From Diploptera punctata (taxonomy: Eukaryota > Arthropoda > Insecta > Blattodea > Blaberidae), in assembly GCA_030220185.1 (NCBI GenBank), contig JASPKZ010001233.1:806001-870000 (forward strand): a stretch of 64,000 bases of DNA. The letters run 5' to 3'. Shown piece by piece: positions 34,322-44,395 of this stretch (its first letter is position 1; each line of letters begins with the position of its first letter). The translations under genes were made by a program, and so were the position numbers. The notes below the pieces were generated by a model. It was not told the origin of the DNA, did no database searches, and worked only from the letters and a program-made list of their open reading frames with translations.

Positions 34322-35647
34322 TACGAGGTGTGATCAATAAGTTTCTGGAATGGCTTCAAAACAATTATGCCATTGAGGCGTTTTTAATTTTCACCCAGGC
34401 TGTACACTCAGAATTTCCTTGTGATGAATTTGAGGGGTCGCGCGACCTTCTCTGACCTTGCAGTATGCTGGTAGAAGCTCTGAAGTGAAGACTTGTTTTG
34501 TGCATGCGGCGATTTCTCTGTGTAGCAACAATGCGGGATTACGAGGAACAAAGAACATGCATCAAATTTTGCTTTAAACTTGGTAAAACTGCAACAGAAA
34601 CATATCAAATGTTAAGAACAGCTTATGGGGAGGAAGCAATGGGCAAATCTCAAGCATTTGAGTGGTTTTCGAAATTTAAAAGGGGCGTGACATCGGTTAA
34701 GGATGAAAATCGTCTGGGACGACCAACTTCCAGCAAAACCAATAAAAATATCGATCGAGTGAGGGAAATGGTATTAAATTATAGGCGCATTACAATACGA
34801 GAACTGTCTGATGCACTAGCACTCTCGTTTGGAAGTGTTCAAAGCATTTTGAAAGACGATTTGAACATGTGAAGAATTGCTGCGAAATTCGTGCCCCGCC
34901 TCCTTTCAAATGACCAAAAGGTAAGTCGTGTGATTGCCTGCACAGATCTTAAAGAACAGCTTAAAAATGACTCACGGTTCATGGAAAAGGTTATTACTGG
35001 TGATGAAACATGGCTTTATGGCTATGATCCAGAAACTAAACAACAGTCTTCGCAATGGAAGAGTCCTGCATCTCCACGCCCCAAGAAAGCCAGACAAGTT
35101 CGATCGAATGTGAAGTCCATGATGATTGTTTTTTATGACATTAATGGAATTGTGCATAAGGAATTTGTACCACTGGGTCAAACAGTGAATCAAGTGTACT
35201 ACAAACAAGTGTTGCAAAGATTGAGGGAGAATGTGCGACGCAAACGGCCAGAGAAATGGAGGACTGGTGACTGGTTCCTGCATCACGACAATGCGCCCAC
35301 GCACAAAGCAATTTCTGTCTGCCAGTTTTTGGACAAAAATAGGATGAGTACTGTTCCCCATCCAGCCTATTCTCCAGATTTGGCTCCAGCAGATTTTTTC
35401 CTGTTCCCACGGCTAAAAATTCGGCTCCGAGGACATCGTTTTGAGGACATTGATGTCATCCAGCGCGAATCGCGGAAGGCATTGAACACATTTAAAGAAG
35501 ACGACTTCCAGCATTGGCAGAAGCGCTGGGACAAGTGTATCAACTCCCAAGGTGACTACTTCGAGGGTGACAGTGCTGAATAGAAACTTTGAAGTGTTGT
35601 GTTGTGTTTATGGCCTCATTTCAGAAACTTATTGATCACACCTCGTA
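34322..35647 (+). mobile_element. mariner transposon, 1326 bp, perfect 26-bp TIRs
   Basis: TA duplications at 34320-34321 and 35648-35649. The terminal inverted repeats match perfectly over 26 bp, starting tacgaggtgtgatcaataag. It carries one transposase gene with a single nonsense codon. It landed in a PLE relic whose halves flank it. Confidence 0.93.
34531..35583 (+). pseudogene. mariner transposase, DD34D, one in-frame TGA
   Basis: Cut-and-paste transposase that binds its TIRs and integrates at TA. It starts at MRDYEEQRTCIKFCF (an ATG 33 nt upstream is also in frame). The N-terminal half has the HTH pair (FKLGKTATETYQMLRTAYGE; ITIRELSDALALSFGSVQSI) and the linker GRPTS. The catalytic half has VITGDETWLYGYDPE (first Asp), HHDNAPTHK (second) and SPDLAPADFFLFP (third Asp 35 positions on, DD34D). 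One TGA at 34870-34872, between the DNA-binding and catalytic halves, is the only lesion; frame and length are otherwise those of a normal mariner (about 350 codons). Confidence 0.92.
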
Positions 35648-35649
35648 TA

Positions 35650-35775
35650 ACACCTCAAAAAAAAGTTTCGTGTGTTTGTGATACCAATTTAAAAGGTCAT
35701 TTTTACCTTCATCTTCAAACAAATTGAAAATATATCATAGCGTTATTTCCCCACTTTAATATTAAAAAAAAATAG
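35650..35775 (-). mobile_element. PLE 3' relic interrupted by the mariner
   Basis: Text acacctcaaaaaaaagtttc, gtgataccaatttaaaaggt and cttcatcttcaaac matches the complement of the PLE 3' end at 41100-41200 and 50080-50140. The other end is at about 34300-34321 on the far side of the mariner. Confidence 0.55.
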
Positions 35776-36151
35776 TTATTCTTCCATGTGTTAGTCTGAA
35801 ACACTGATGTTGTTGAACCTTCACTTCCTCTCAGGGACGCAAGGATCTCTTGCATGTGATTGATACCGTGTATTGGTCTTAGGGATCTTTTTTTCTAAGC
35901 ATTCGGTTAAGATGTTTCTGTCAATTTCTCAGTCATTAATTGTAGTTAAAACCTGGTTTTATATTTAGATTAATTATCCAATATATTTTTTATTAGATTT
36001 CTGGGAAATACTTTACAATATGTGTCAAGAAAAATTTTTCTAAGTTCCAATCATACATCATGTGCATGCGCCAACAAACACAGAGCAGTTTACACTATGA
36101 AATCATGGGATGCAGCTAACATTATACACGATATTTGAACTCGCGTTGCCA
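35776..36151 (+). other. intron, no feature
   Basis: No recognised element. Confidence 0.4.
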
Positions 36152-36305
36152 ATCAACTAAAAAGCTAATCTGATGCAATTTAAGTACTCCAACCTGTGAA
36201 AGATCAACCTAAAAGCTAATCTGATGCAATTTAAGTACTCTAACCTGTGAAAGATCAACCTAAAAGCTAATCTAATGCAGTTTAAGTACTCTAACCTGTG
36301 AAAGA
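36152..36305. repeat. 51-bp tandem repeat, three copies
   Basis: Units begin at 36152, 36203 and 36254 with atcaacctaaaagctaatct and end with aacctgtgaaag; few substitutions between copies. Confidence 0.85.
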
Positions 36306-36359
36306 ACGCACGCTGATTTTATTTAGTGTAAGTTAATTAGTACGGACTCTGTTGGGTGG

Positions 36360-36590
36360 TTTTTTCTGCATCCAACAAAATAAACATATGAGGTAAGAAT
36401 GTTAAAAAATACAAACTCAAATATGTTATTAGGTATGTTAACATTATTCGCTCTCAAACATCTCAATGATGGACAAATTATATTTGAAAAGAAAAATATA
36501 TCTCGGATGGAAGAGCATTGACATAGAAAGTCAAAGGTCCTGGGTTCTGACCCCAGTCTAGGCGTATATTTTTCTTTTCATATATAATGT
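36360..36590 (+). repeat. PLE terminal scrap plus truncated tRNA-like unit
   Basis: 36395-36425 has the terminal catatgaggtaagaatg. From 36455 the complement of the tRNA-like 3' flank (caaattatatttgaaaagaa) is joined directly to a 5'-truncated tRNA-like body (36505-36563, anticodon loop ATAGAAA), so one half of an inverted pair has been lost. Confidence 0.6.
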
Positions 36591-36611
36591 TATTAGGTAA
36601 TTTATTAAGAG

Positions 36612-36769
36612 ATCAATACTAGTAAAATTCATGTCAAATTCCGTTGAGGTGAAGTCATATGATGAAAGTTAAAAAATTAAATTGTACCTGTTGGTAGATG
36701 TCGTCTTCCTTAACAAAGTTGAGGAAGACGGCACCTACCAACAGATACAATTAAATTTTTTAACTTTCA
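36612..36769. mobile_element. 158-bp snap-back, TSD ttattaagag
   Basis: 10-bp duplication at 36602-36611 and 36770-36779. Inverted arms (aagttaaaaaattaaattg, ggtagatgtcgtcttcc) with a short centre; the left end is the complement of the second PLE subfamily tail (cctcaacggaatttgacatg). A close relative is at 55985-56160. Confidence 0.82.
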
Positions 36770-36929
36770 TTATTAAGAGGTGTATATCAGAAATATACAT
36801 CTTGTGTCATATTTTGTTTTCTCGCCTGAATGTGTTTTAATGAACATCTTCGCCATTGTTAATTGGAATCCAACTACCATATTGACTGTTGTAAGTCTTG
36901 AATATACTCTTTCTCTCATGTGGACATAC

Positions 36930-37140
36930 AAACTTCAGTATCAGATCCCTTTTCCTGGGAACTTCAAAATTAATTTTTTTTTCTAGGTGTAAATTTTTTC
37001 CATTCTGTAAGTTATGTTGATTTTTCCAGTTGTATCAATAATTTTTACTTCTCTTCAATTCCATGATTATTTGTCCACAAGTGAGCAGCTACTGCCAATT
37101 TTTCTGTGTCCTCATATATTAGATTTTAATTCGTCGTCTT
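36930..37140 (-). mobile_element. PLE endonuclease relic
   Basis: Minus-strand remnant of the endonuclease C-terminus with many changes (complement of aattttgaagttcccagg; gtagctgctcacttgtgg). Confidence 0.5.
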
Positions 37141-37179
37141 TCTATGCTTAGAACCAGTCATTAAATACATATGTGAATA

Positions 37180-37350
37180 CCAGAACAATTGGATGAATCA
37201 TTTGCGTCAGATAGAGTTCCCAAAGTCATGCTTTGTAATTGTCCAACAGGTAAGAAATCTCTGGGACGTTTAGGTAAGTGCTAGATACACAATTCATCAG
37301 TGTGATCGTAACAGGCCTATAGGTCTAAGACTAAGATGGAAGAAGAATAC
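37180..37350 (+). mobile_element. LINE 3' end relic
   Basis: gaacaattggatgaatcattt leads to tgatcgtaacaggcctatag and a gaagaagaata tail; the same 3' UTR words appear at 32288-32335. Confidence 0.55.
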
Positions 37351-37789
37351 TACTACTTCTTCAGGCATTGCAACATGATTTTGTAAATGTTTTGGCCTTC
37401 TCACCTATTACATTTACATTTTATAATGTTAAGGAACTGGTCTAACGCCTAATCTCTGGCATTTTGTAAGGCTTTGGATTTTTTGTTTTCTTTTTTCTCT
37501 TTGGGGTATTCTCCCTTAGCTAGTTTGGCCTCATTAAATTGTTAGAAATCTGCTTTTTGCCCTTCTGCAACTTAGGCATTATGAATGTCTGGGGATCACA
37601 ACATAAACATTTAAGGTTAGGACTTGGTAGGAATGCATGACTTTCCTTAGGTTTCAGTAGTACACATCCACTAGGAAGGTAAGTTGTCCTTTCGTTTGCT
37701 GCCCCTTAGCCTCCTTACAGATTTCACATATTTTACATTTTCATTCATATTTTAAATATTTCAGATTATAATTTTAGTTCTTGTTCCAG
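37351..37789 (+). other. intron, no feature
   Basis: AT-rich, ending in a good polypyrimidine tract and acceptor. Confidence 0.4.
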
Positions 37790-37963
37790 GAATTTCCGTC
37801 ATCTTGGTGGAAGAAGAGGCAAACTGACACGCCTGTTCGGACAATAAAGACAATTCTTCATAGTCTGACAAAAATAAAAGGAAATAAAATTCTGTTGCAT
37901 CTCAGTAGAATTGATAATTTAAATGAGTCAGAACTGCATTCTTATCTTGTGAAACTTATTAAG
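37790..37963 (+). CDS. msps: msps exon, C-terminal domain
   Basis: Acceptor ttgttccag ends at 37789; donor gtactg at 37964. 58 codons: EFPSSWWKKRQTDTPVRTIK, TILHSLTKIKGNKILLHLS, RIDNLNESELHSYLVKLIK. Corresponds to the CKAP5 block with P-x-R-T-x-K-T-x-L-H-x-L and I-D-x-x-N-E-S-E-L. The W-W pair replaces the more variable Lys-rich part of vertebrates. Confidence 0.94.
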
Positions 37964-38047
37964 GTACTGATCACATTATACTCTAATATAATATTGTATT
38001 AAAAATGATATGTGAGACTAACACATATGATTTATTATTCTTTTTAG

Positions 38048-38173
38048 ACTGTGAAACAGGAAACAGGTCCACCAAAGAAGGAATCTAAGTCACAACATCG
38101 ACTGTCTAAAACTACACATGAACTGTTGTCGGAAATCTTTAAGAAAATCGGATCTAAGGATCAAACAAAAGAG
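38048..38173 (+). CDS. msps: msps exon, end of helical domain
   Basis: Acceptor tttttag ends at 38047; donor gtttgt at 38174. 42 codons: a charged linker (TVKQETGPPKKESKSQHRLS) then KTTHELLSEIFKKIGSKDQT KE. The L-x-E-I-F-K-K-I-G-S-K motif is a signature of XMAP215 C-termini. Confidence 0.94.
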
Positions 38174-38774
38174 GTTTGTAAAATTTAGCCAGGTATTCAG
38201 AATTATTGTGAGAGTGATTTATGCATGGAATTTATTTTCCTTCGTATATAGACTGATAAAAATTTTTATCTGAAGACTCTGTCATGTTCCTATAGTTGCA
38301 AAAAGACATATTTGCCATTAATAAATAAGGTGAATCCAGAGTCATCTTACCGCATAACTTGTGTTCTATTTCAACTAATTTCAGTATATTGTCAGCTTTT
38401 TTATACAAAAAAATTCAGAACAAACAGTGATATCATAGTCCCCGGTATTAATACCATGTATGGTTTGTATTCAAACAATTAAAAATATAATTTGACCAGG
38501 AACTTTAGCGGTCCATCTCGCAGCCAATATGATTGCAGGGCATTTATTATTAACTCTTCTAACTCGGTTTTTTATTCATATTTGTATCGCATGTAGAACA
38601 ATAATCTATCTATCTATAATGGTGTAGCCCATTGTTGAGCTATAACCTCTGCTTTATAAGGAGTTACTAGACCAAATTAATTTTTAGTTACCGTATTTGC
38701 TGGTAGATGTCATGGATGGCATTCAGTTAACACACTGACCCAATGAGACATCTAACAAGCAACTAAAGATTTAT
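38174..38774 (+). other. intron; PLE terminal scrap near 38320-38400
   Basis: 38327-38385 (ataaggtgaatccagagtca, cataacttgtgttctatttc) matches the left end of the snap-back at 57660-58030. Otherwise featureless. Confidence 0.45.
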
Positions 38775-38819
38775 GATTAAATTAAAATATTTCATATCTC
38801 ACCTCATATCCAGTCTTCT

Positions 38820-38863
38820 AATTAGACTGCAGTTTCAAAGCTTGGGCTTCATCTTCAGTAATT
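38820..38863 (-). ncRNA. hammerhead, left arm; complete stems
   Basis: Stem I AATTA/TAATT (five pairs), CTGAAGA, T, stem II GAAGC/GCTTT (loop of four to five), GAAA, stem III ACTGCAGT, C at the cleavage position (38825). All expected parts are present. Confidence 0.7.
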
Positions 38864-39082
38864 TCTCGTCAATTGATGTTATGTCGATCAGAAGAACTAC
38901 TTCTTCTTCCCTCTGTTGCTGGACCGATAAACCTTTGGATCCAATCAGAATCCGCAAACAAGAAAGAAAAATGTATGAATTTCGCAATTCCCATGGAATT
39001 TGATTGGATCCAGAGATTTATCGGTCCACGAACACAAGGAAGAAGTAGTTCTTCTGATTAACATAACATCACTCGACTAGAA

Positions 39083-39127
39083 ATTACTGAAGATGAAGCT
39101 GCCCAGGCTTTGAAACCGCGGTCTAAT
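39083..39127 (+). ncRNA. hammerhead, right arm; stem III changed by compensation
   Basis: Stem I ATTA/TAAT, CTGAAGA (39087-39093), T, GAAGC/GCTTT, GAAA, stem III ACCGCGGT, C (39123). Relative to the left arm, two bases on each side of stem III have changed together. Confidence 0.7.
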
Positions 39128-39289
39128 ATGATATGAGGTGAGGTATGAAACATTTTAATTTAATCTTAAATTAAAACTCATAGTAATTTTTTCCTATAAA
39201 GTTCAACCAATATATTACTAGGACGTTGATGTCAGTAAATTTTGCTTTGAGACCTCTTTATTCTGGCTTAAGGATCTTTTATGAACCTG

Positions 39290-39450
39290 ACAATCTTTAG
39301 ACTCCGGACCCATGGCTTAAACCCCCTTCCAGGAGGACTTCCTCCATGAATTTTTCCATCTTAAAAGATCCATCGACCATGGCCGGGTTTGAACCCGCTG
39401 ACTCTCGGAACCAGATACAAGGAGCATAACCACTACTTCACTGCGGCTGA
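39290..39450 (-). repeat. SINE-like repeat with tRNA-like head
   Basis: The minus strand reads ggttatgctccttgtatctg and a box-B-like gcgggttcaaacccggc. Family resemblance to 31650-31860 is partial. Confidence 0.4.
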
Positions 39451-40022
39451 TTAGAACAATAATAGTAAATTTTTATTCAAAACTTTGCAAAAGACAGGTA
39501 TTAAGAGTATTTAAATTCTGGCGACTGGATGGTAATGGGCATTTAAAAATCCTGTACGTTGAAGTTTAAATCACTACCAAACCTCATTAAGTGTGGCTCT
39601 TGTAATCAAACAGACTCTTTATGCCAAAATGGAACCTTAGGTTACTTTCCACAAATTTATGAGAATAGACAAGAGAGAATTTTGAAAATAAGCTCCTGAT
39701 ATATTCATTAGTTTTTCGATCCCATTTGGTGAAGCCTGCAGTGTGATGTTTAAATTTTATCTCACTAGTTATCTTTTTCTCATTATACTTTCGCAGTACT
39801 TACTGTCAGGATTGGCCTAGCTAGGAAGTGTTATAATTTTATTAGTGTTTGATTCACAAAACCTTGTCCAGAATATAAAAGACCCATTCCTGGACTTACC
39901 TTCTTTCCAGCAACTAGTTGAAAGGAAAACTGATATTTTTTCAAGTCTGATACCACCTTACATAACTTTGTAAATGTAGAAACAAAGATATTGTTGAATA
40001 AACATAAGGAAATGAATGAACT
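39451..40022 (+). other. intron, no feature
   Basis: No element or exon recognised. Confidence 0.4.
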
Positions 40023-40038
40023 ATTACAAATTTTAATA

Positions 40039-40432
40039 CTTACTTACTTACTCACTGGCACTATCGAACCCATAGGTTCATGGTCGTGCGGACATAAGCT
40101 CTCCATACATCCCTATCCTGAGCTAATGCTTTGTTTGAGCCTTTGGCATGGGTTCCCTGAAGTAGTCCCCGCCCGGAGAACCGAATGGGGGACTATTTGA
40201 TCTCCGGAAAATTTTACCCCAGTTGAACCCATGTCCGCATTTCTTGACGGTTGTATTTTTACGGTGAAAGATCATCACTCTTTCGACCAAGGTACTTTTC
40301 GTCTGGCTTATCACCTTCGACCAGTCCGGCATGGGTAACCCTATCGGCAGCAATGCTACCGCTGGCATAGCTCTCGGGATCATTTAAGCACGCAAGCCAC
40401 TCCACCACGACAAGGTAAAGATACCATGGAGG
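40039..40432 (-). mobile_element. internally deleted RTE LINE with both ends, 16-bp TSD
   Basis: Target attacaaattttaata at 40023-40038 and 40433-40448. In its own orientation it has the LINE leader (ccatggtatctttacc to the start of the endonuclease region at about 40130) fused directly to the last 90 bp of the LINE (gcattagctcaggatagg to the gtaagtaagta tail). About 2.9 kb is missing between. It integrated as a short non-autonomous unit. Confidence 0.88.
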
Positions 40433-40542
40433 ATTACAAATTTTAATAGAATGGAAAATATATTCAATAACTTAAAAGCAATGTTATACCCTTAGGTAAC
40501 ATTTTTTATCACTCACCTCAATGTTATACTCTAATATTTCAG

Positions 40543-40753
40543 GGTTTATCTCTCCTATACGACTTCAAACAGCAACATCCAGAGGCTGATATTGATCCAT
40601 TCCTTCGTAAATCATCACAGTTTTTCCAAGACTACATTGAAAAGGGATTACAGTCAATAGACAATGACAGAAAAAGAGCTGCAGCAGAACAGGGACTTCA
40701 GTCATCAACAACAGCAGCACCACTTACAGCTGCGTCGAGTATGAGTTCATTAG
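40543..40753 (+). CDS. msps: msps exon, end of C-terminal domain
   Basis: Acceptor tatttcag ends at 40542; donor gtaatt at 40754. 70 codons plus one base: GLSLLYDFKQQHPEADIDPF, LRKSSQFFQDYIEKGLQSID, then a low-complexity Ala/Ser/Thr tail. The L-Y-x-x-K-x-x-x-x-x-A-D-I-x-P-F-L-x-x-S-S-Q-F-F pattern is diagnostic of XMAP215/CKAP5. Confidence 0.95.
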
Positions 40754-40799
40754 GTAATTCCATTAAACAATGTATACCAATTTATAAATAAGTTGGATA

Positions 40800-41235
40800 A
40801 AATGTTTTTATATCTCACCTCATAGAGTTCCATATTTTCCGTGTATTAAAAATGGTAAAATTGAAAAATCGGCAATTGTAGCTCATAGTTTGCTAGAGAA
40901 TCACAAAAATTGAAGAGAAACTAAACTTTTAAAACACTTAGAGACTTTTAAAACATTTAAAATATAATTTATAGAAGCCTTTGAAATTAACATTTTGGGA
41001 ACAGGTATACATTCAGAATAAATATATATAACCATGTATTTTGAAGTTATTGGCAAGCAAAATTTATTCTCCAAGTTCATAAAATTGGCAGTTTGGAAGA
41101 TGGTGGTAATGGTAAAATTTCAACAGTTGGAGTTTGACTGAAGTGGAAGGCAAAAGGCCTTTTAAACCAGTATCGTGAAAACATGAAACTTTATGAGGTG
41201 ATGTGAAAGTATTTTATCCGACTCACTTATAAATT
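40800..41235 (+). mobile_element. PLE endonuclease relic with inverted terminal piece
   Basis: The left end has the complement of the terminal motif (tatctcacctcatagag). From 40848 a decayed plus-strand endonuclease (NGKIEKSAIVAHSL; FEVIGKQNLFSKF) runs to ctttatgaggtgatgtg. A partial snap-back. Confidence 0.65.
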
Positions 41236-41344
41236 GAAAATTATGTCATAGTGTAATTGTGATTAAATGTGTTTCAAGTCTTGGACAGAAGTATCCTGCT
41301 TATCCCTCCACAATGTCTCATTCTTCAGTCCTGTTGGATTAATG

Positions 41345-41715
41345 GTTACCATTAAGGTAGAATATTTTTATCACTCACCTCATATTGTTCACCATGCTTG
41401 CTTGTAGTTCCAAAGGTTGCTGGTTTAAATTCAGGTTTTTTAAAAGGAAATAGAAAAACCTAAGGAGCTCATTGTTAGCAAAAAAAAATCCACATTAAAA
41501 AAAATAAGAAAGAAAAATTAATGAATTATTTTGAAATTCCCGAGGAAGCTGATTTGATTAGGAGGTTCATTGGTCTACCAACAGATGGAGTAAGAAACAG
41601 TACTTCTGATGACAGAACATTGATTGTGTAACTCTGAAGATGTAACCACTAAATAATAATTTTATTTTAAATTAAGCCCCATAGAGATATTTCCTCTAAC
41701 AGTTTAATCATTCAT
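41345..41715 (+). mobile_element. PLE endonuclease relic, snap-back remnant
   Basis: The left end aaggtagaatatttttatca equals the left end of the element at 51587; then a plus-strand C-terminus (FEIPEEADLIRRFIGLPTDG), a degenerate CTGAAGATG, and the tail agccccatagagatatttcc. Confidence 0.65.
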
Positions 41716-41754
41716 ATAAATTGATAATTTACTTCATAGTTTTTTAAAGAAAAA

Positions 41755-41862
41755 TTAATGCTTTAACCAGGAATCGAACCCTGGACCTTTGATTCAATAA
41801 ATAACAGGTCCAGGGTTTGATTTCCAATTCGACTATTAATTTTTCTTTTTAAAAAATAAATT
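41755..41862. repeat. hairpin of two tRNA-like 3' halves
   Basis: ggaatcgaaccctggacctt and caggtccagggtttgatttc are inverted copies of a T arm with box B, flanked by aaaaattaatg and attaatttttcttt. The 5' halves of both units are gone. Confidence 0.6.
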
Positions 41863-41963
41863 TGCCCACAATTGGAGCGCGTTAAACTAAATATAAAAAA
41901 ATATATGTTACAGTGTTACCTTTAAAAGTAATTTTATTAAATTAAATTTTATATATTCAACAG

Positions 41964-42286
41964 GTATAATGGACTCTAGTCCAATGACTCCACAGAGTGA
42001 AGGTGGTGGGGAACCCAACATACAGCATTCGAGTTGTGGAAATCTAGATCATATTCGGGCTATGAAAGTTCGTGTTGGAATGGATGCCAGTGAAGACTCC
42101 GACTGTAAAAATGCTCTTTACTTCCTTGAGAGGCTACAGAGACTTCAAGAGCAGGCAGGGCATGATCCTTCGTATCTACTCCTCGATGGAAAACAACCAC
42201 CACCGTCTCTGCAAGAGAAAGATAGTAACATTGATAACGACGAGAATCTTAACAGGAAATCCATTCTGGATGACAGGCCTGAAGAG
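41964..42286 (+). CDS. msps: msps exon, conserved C-terminal helix and tail
   Basis: Acceptor tattcaacag ends at 41963; donor gttagt at 42287. 107 codons after the split Gly: Ser/Pro-rich start (IMDSSPMTPQSEGGG), then LDHIRAMKVRVGMDASEDSD and ALYFLERLQRLQEQAGHDPS, matching the Y-x-x-R-L-x-x-L-R-x-R-x-G helix of ch-TOG, then an acidic stretch ending SILDDRPEE. This region lies near the TACC-binding part in the family. Confidence 0.88.
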
Positions 42287-42395
42287 GTTAGTGCTCATTA
42301 ATTTTAACATTAGAAAAGCATTAATAGTGAGTGGCAAACATATCTTAATAATGGTCTTGCGAGAACCTTATAAAGCTGTAATCTTGTAAGAATTA

Positions 42396-42930
42396 AATTA
42401 AAGAACACTATGAGGTTTAATTTAAGAATTAAATTAATGTTTTTATTATTAATTTAACATTTCTCACTGAAAGATAAATTATATTTGAAGAGAAAAATTT
42501 TCGCCTAGACCAAGACTCAAACCCGGGACCTTTGGCTTGCGGGGCCAAATGCTCTACCAACTGAGCTACCGAGGCGAGTTGCGATCTAGATGCAAATGTT
42601 TCTCTTATATACGTTGTAATAATAAAAACATCATTAGAAGCCTTACTAACTTTATAAAGAATTGTTAAATTCCCAATAAATGTCTTCTTAACTAAGAAGC
42701 CACCATTTGCAAAGATAGAAGCAATGGTTTCAAAAGCATTTGGCGAGAGGGAATTATAACGTATATAAGAGAAAAATTTGCGTCTAGATCGCAACTCGCC
42801 TCAGTAGCTCAGTTGGTAGAGCATTTGGCCCGGCAAGCCAAAGGTCTCGGGTTCGAGTCTCAGTCTAGGCGAAAATTTTTCTCTTCAAATATAATTTATC
42901 TTTCAGTGAGAAATGTTATATCAATAATAA
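42396..42930. repeat. tRNA-like inverted-repeat element with PLE-type 3' tail
   Basis: Two 73-nt tRNA-like units face away from each other: 42503-42575 on minus and 42798-42870 on plus, inside inverted repeats of about 165 bp (from ctcactgaaagataaatta to its complement). Anticodon loops CCCGCAA and CCGGCAA; box A tagctcagttgg; box B ggttcgagtct or ggtttgagtct. Each has tatataag upstream and TTTTT downstream. The left flank, read on minus, continues into aaacctcatagtgttctt, the PLE 3' tail. Confidence 0.78.
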
Positions 42931-43844
42931 AACGACAATACAAACATTAACATTTCTTTCAACTTAAACAATTCTCGTTTGTCCGAGAGCTAATAGCTGC
43001 CGCTACCATCATGCCAACTGACGGCTTCTATTCAGAAGTATTTTTATTCAGAATTTATGCATTACTTTTTAGAGGTAAAGCTTCATATTATATATTAAAC
43101 CTCATAGTGTTATTTCCTAAATATATTTAATCAAATAATTAAATTAATTTACTCATTCTAAAATTTCATTGTCCAAAACAATTTTGCTAGGTATAGGGTA
43201 TTTTGCACAAACTGCTATCACTTTAGTTTTCTTTGTATTGATTTCTTATTTTCTTTTTAAGAAATGAATTTCTACAAATCTTTTGTTTATTTTATTCAGT
43301 TATGTAGATAGGAAATAACACTGAGGTTTTTTAATATTGTTTATTTTATTCAGTTTAAATCATTAAATTCTTCTTCATAAGAATTTTTTTTCCTGTTCTT
43401 TGTCTACCAGCCAGCCTCTCAATAGTGAAATATTTCAAAATCATTTACATTGCATGGATTGAAAATGAGGTTTTATGGATGAGTTGAGATTTTATGGCCA
43501 AAGCTTAGCAGGACCAAATTTTCAAAACAAATTCATAAAACATTTTCAATCCTAGCAGTATACATAATTGTTATGTAGAATTTAATTATTTTTAATAAAT
43601 GCTAATATCTACTGCTTCTTACCTCATAAAAGTTTAAATCCTAAATATGCTCACAATGAAGTTGGTAGTATGGAATGTTGAGTTTATTAAGAATACTTCA
43701 TGATAAAGTATGAAGAAAAGTAATGTATGAAAAAAATATACTGGTACCAACAATAATTAATCATTCGTGTACTTGGTTATGAATGTGTAGTCAGCCATTT
43801 GCATTATTACTTATAACAATGAAACAAATGTCTTGTTACATTTT
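42931..43844 (+). other. intron; PLE tail scrap at 43085-43110
   Basis: attaaacctcatagtgttat is a stray PLE 3' tail. Nothing else supported. Confidence 0.4.
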
Positions 43845-44395
43845 TTTCTTCAAATATAATTTATCCTTCTGTGAGAAATGTTAAATTAATAATAAAAACA
43901 TTGAAATGTCTTCTTGTTAAAGAAGCTGCGGATGGCTTGTTAGAATGGAAAGTTCATAGCCTCGTCGCCCGGGAATTCATATAAAAGAGAATTGATATAC
44001 ATTTGAATTTGGGGCCTGGTAGCTCAATGGTCAGAGTGCTGGTGTACAGAACCAGAGACATCGGGTTCAAATCCTGATTCAGGCATATATTTTCTATTCA
44101 AATATAATTAACATTATATTAGAAGAGAAAAATTATACGCTCAAACCGGGTTTGAATCCAGGACCTTTGGTTTTCTAGGCCAATACTCTACCACTAAGCT
44201 ACTTGAGAAACTCCAATCTAAATGCAAATTTTTCTCTTATACACTGTTAATTCCCAACCGACGAATGCTACAAGCATTTGCTCGATCATGCAAATGGCAG
44301 CTTCTTGTTTAAGAAGACATTTGTTGGGAATTTAAACACTACTTTTTAATATCCTTCAGTGAGAAATGTTAAACTAATAATAAAAACATCAAAAT
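43845..44395. repeat. tRNA-like cluster, two units tail to tail
   Basis: Plus unit 44014-44084 (acceptor GCCTGG, anticodon loop GTACAGA, box B ggttcaaatcc). Minus unit about 44139-44208 (anticodon loop CTAGAAA, box B ggattcaaacc). The spacer copies on each side (aagaagctg, gccatttgc-type text, ttgggaatt) are those of the 304-bp tandem unit. Confidence 0.7.

Larger units (their letters stand above)
38775..39215. mobile_element. PLE snap-back with two well-formed hammerheads
   Basis: Inverted arms meet at about 38950-38990; each carries the endonuclease C-terminus and a hammerhead. The right end has atatgaggtgaggtatgaaac and the 3' tail aaaactcatagtaattttt. No clean target duplication was identified. 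Confidence 0.78.

Noticed and set aside
42798..42870. A genuine host tRNA gene
   Set aside because: It is one of about fifteen related tRNA-like units embedded in repeated flanks, has an extra base between the D and anticodon arms, a weak T stem and C at position 33. It is better read as part of a mobile repeat.
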